Below, piece after piece: positions 6,200 through 6,205 of a stretch of 6,205 bases of DNA. Position numbers and translations under genes: made by a program. Each line of letters begins with the position of its first letter. Positions within the stretch are counted from its first letter, which is position 1. Source of the DNA: Planctomycetota bacterium (lineage in GTDB: Bacteria; Planctomycetota; B129-G9); the NCBI GenBank assembly GCA_030622295.1, contig JAUXGI010000071.1, positions 1-6,205 of the forward strand. The letters run 5' to 3'. A model generated the notes under the pieces. The model did no database searches. It saw only the letters and a list, made by a program, of their open reading frames with translations, and was not told the DNA's origin.

Positions 6200-6205
6200 T
6201 CGGAC

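Noticed and set aside
6039..6205. GTCCGAG (6039-6045) and CTCGGAC (6199-6205) as terminal inverted repeats of an element
   Set aside because: Seven bases 150 bp apart can occur by chance, and the interval contains the operon promoter but no mobile-element gene or target duplication.

Overview
The window is high in G+C and reads as bacterial chromosome. All convincing genes lie on the minus strand, so transcription runs from high to low coordinates. No signature gene fixes the host. A paired YmfF/YmfH-type M16 peptidase operon joined to a large GT-C membrane glycosyltransferase, next to hairpin-rich spacer DNA, would suit an environmental Gram-negative bacterium such as a planctomycete or a candidate-phylum relative. 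That placement is a guess.

Region 1 (about 6205-5990) is the upstream control region. It holds a sigma70-like promoter with an extended -10, an inverted repeat over the -35 box, and near the window edge a GGTGACTGTCCCC-type motif that resembles a dispersed repeat.

Region 2 (5989-988) is a compact three-gene operon. The first two genes are M16 (pitrilysin-like) proteins. The upstream one lacks the zinc motif but keeps the R/Y substrate-binding pair. The second has HFLEH but has lost the R/Y pair. They look like two halves of one heterodimeric metallopeptidase. The third gene is an approximately 805-residue polytopic GT-C/TMTC-like glycosyltransferase with a soluble helical, TPR-like tail. Both junctions are 4-bp ATGA overlaps, so the three products are probably made together.

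Region 3 (987-228) is about 760 bp without a convincing gene. It has a weak candidate terminator, a cluster of six short inverted repeats with ACTTTG(T) direct repeats (601-870), and a possible gene remnant (249-464).

Region 4 (227-1) is the N-terminal 75 residues of a winged-helix regulator cut by the window edge, probably of the kind fused to a nucleotidyltransferase domain. It has a clear promoter (TTGACG-16-TACAAT) whose -10 lies inside a perfect 18-bp palindrome ending 2 nt before the start codon. This suggests autorepression and a nearly leaderless transcript, and it is the most distinctive regulatory arrangement in the window.
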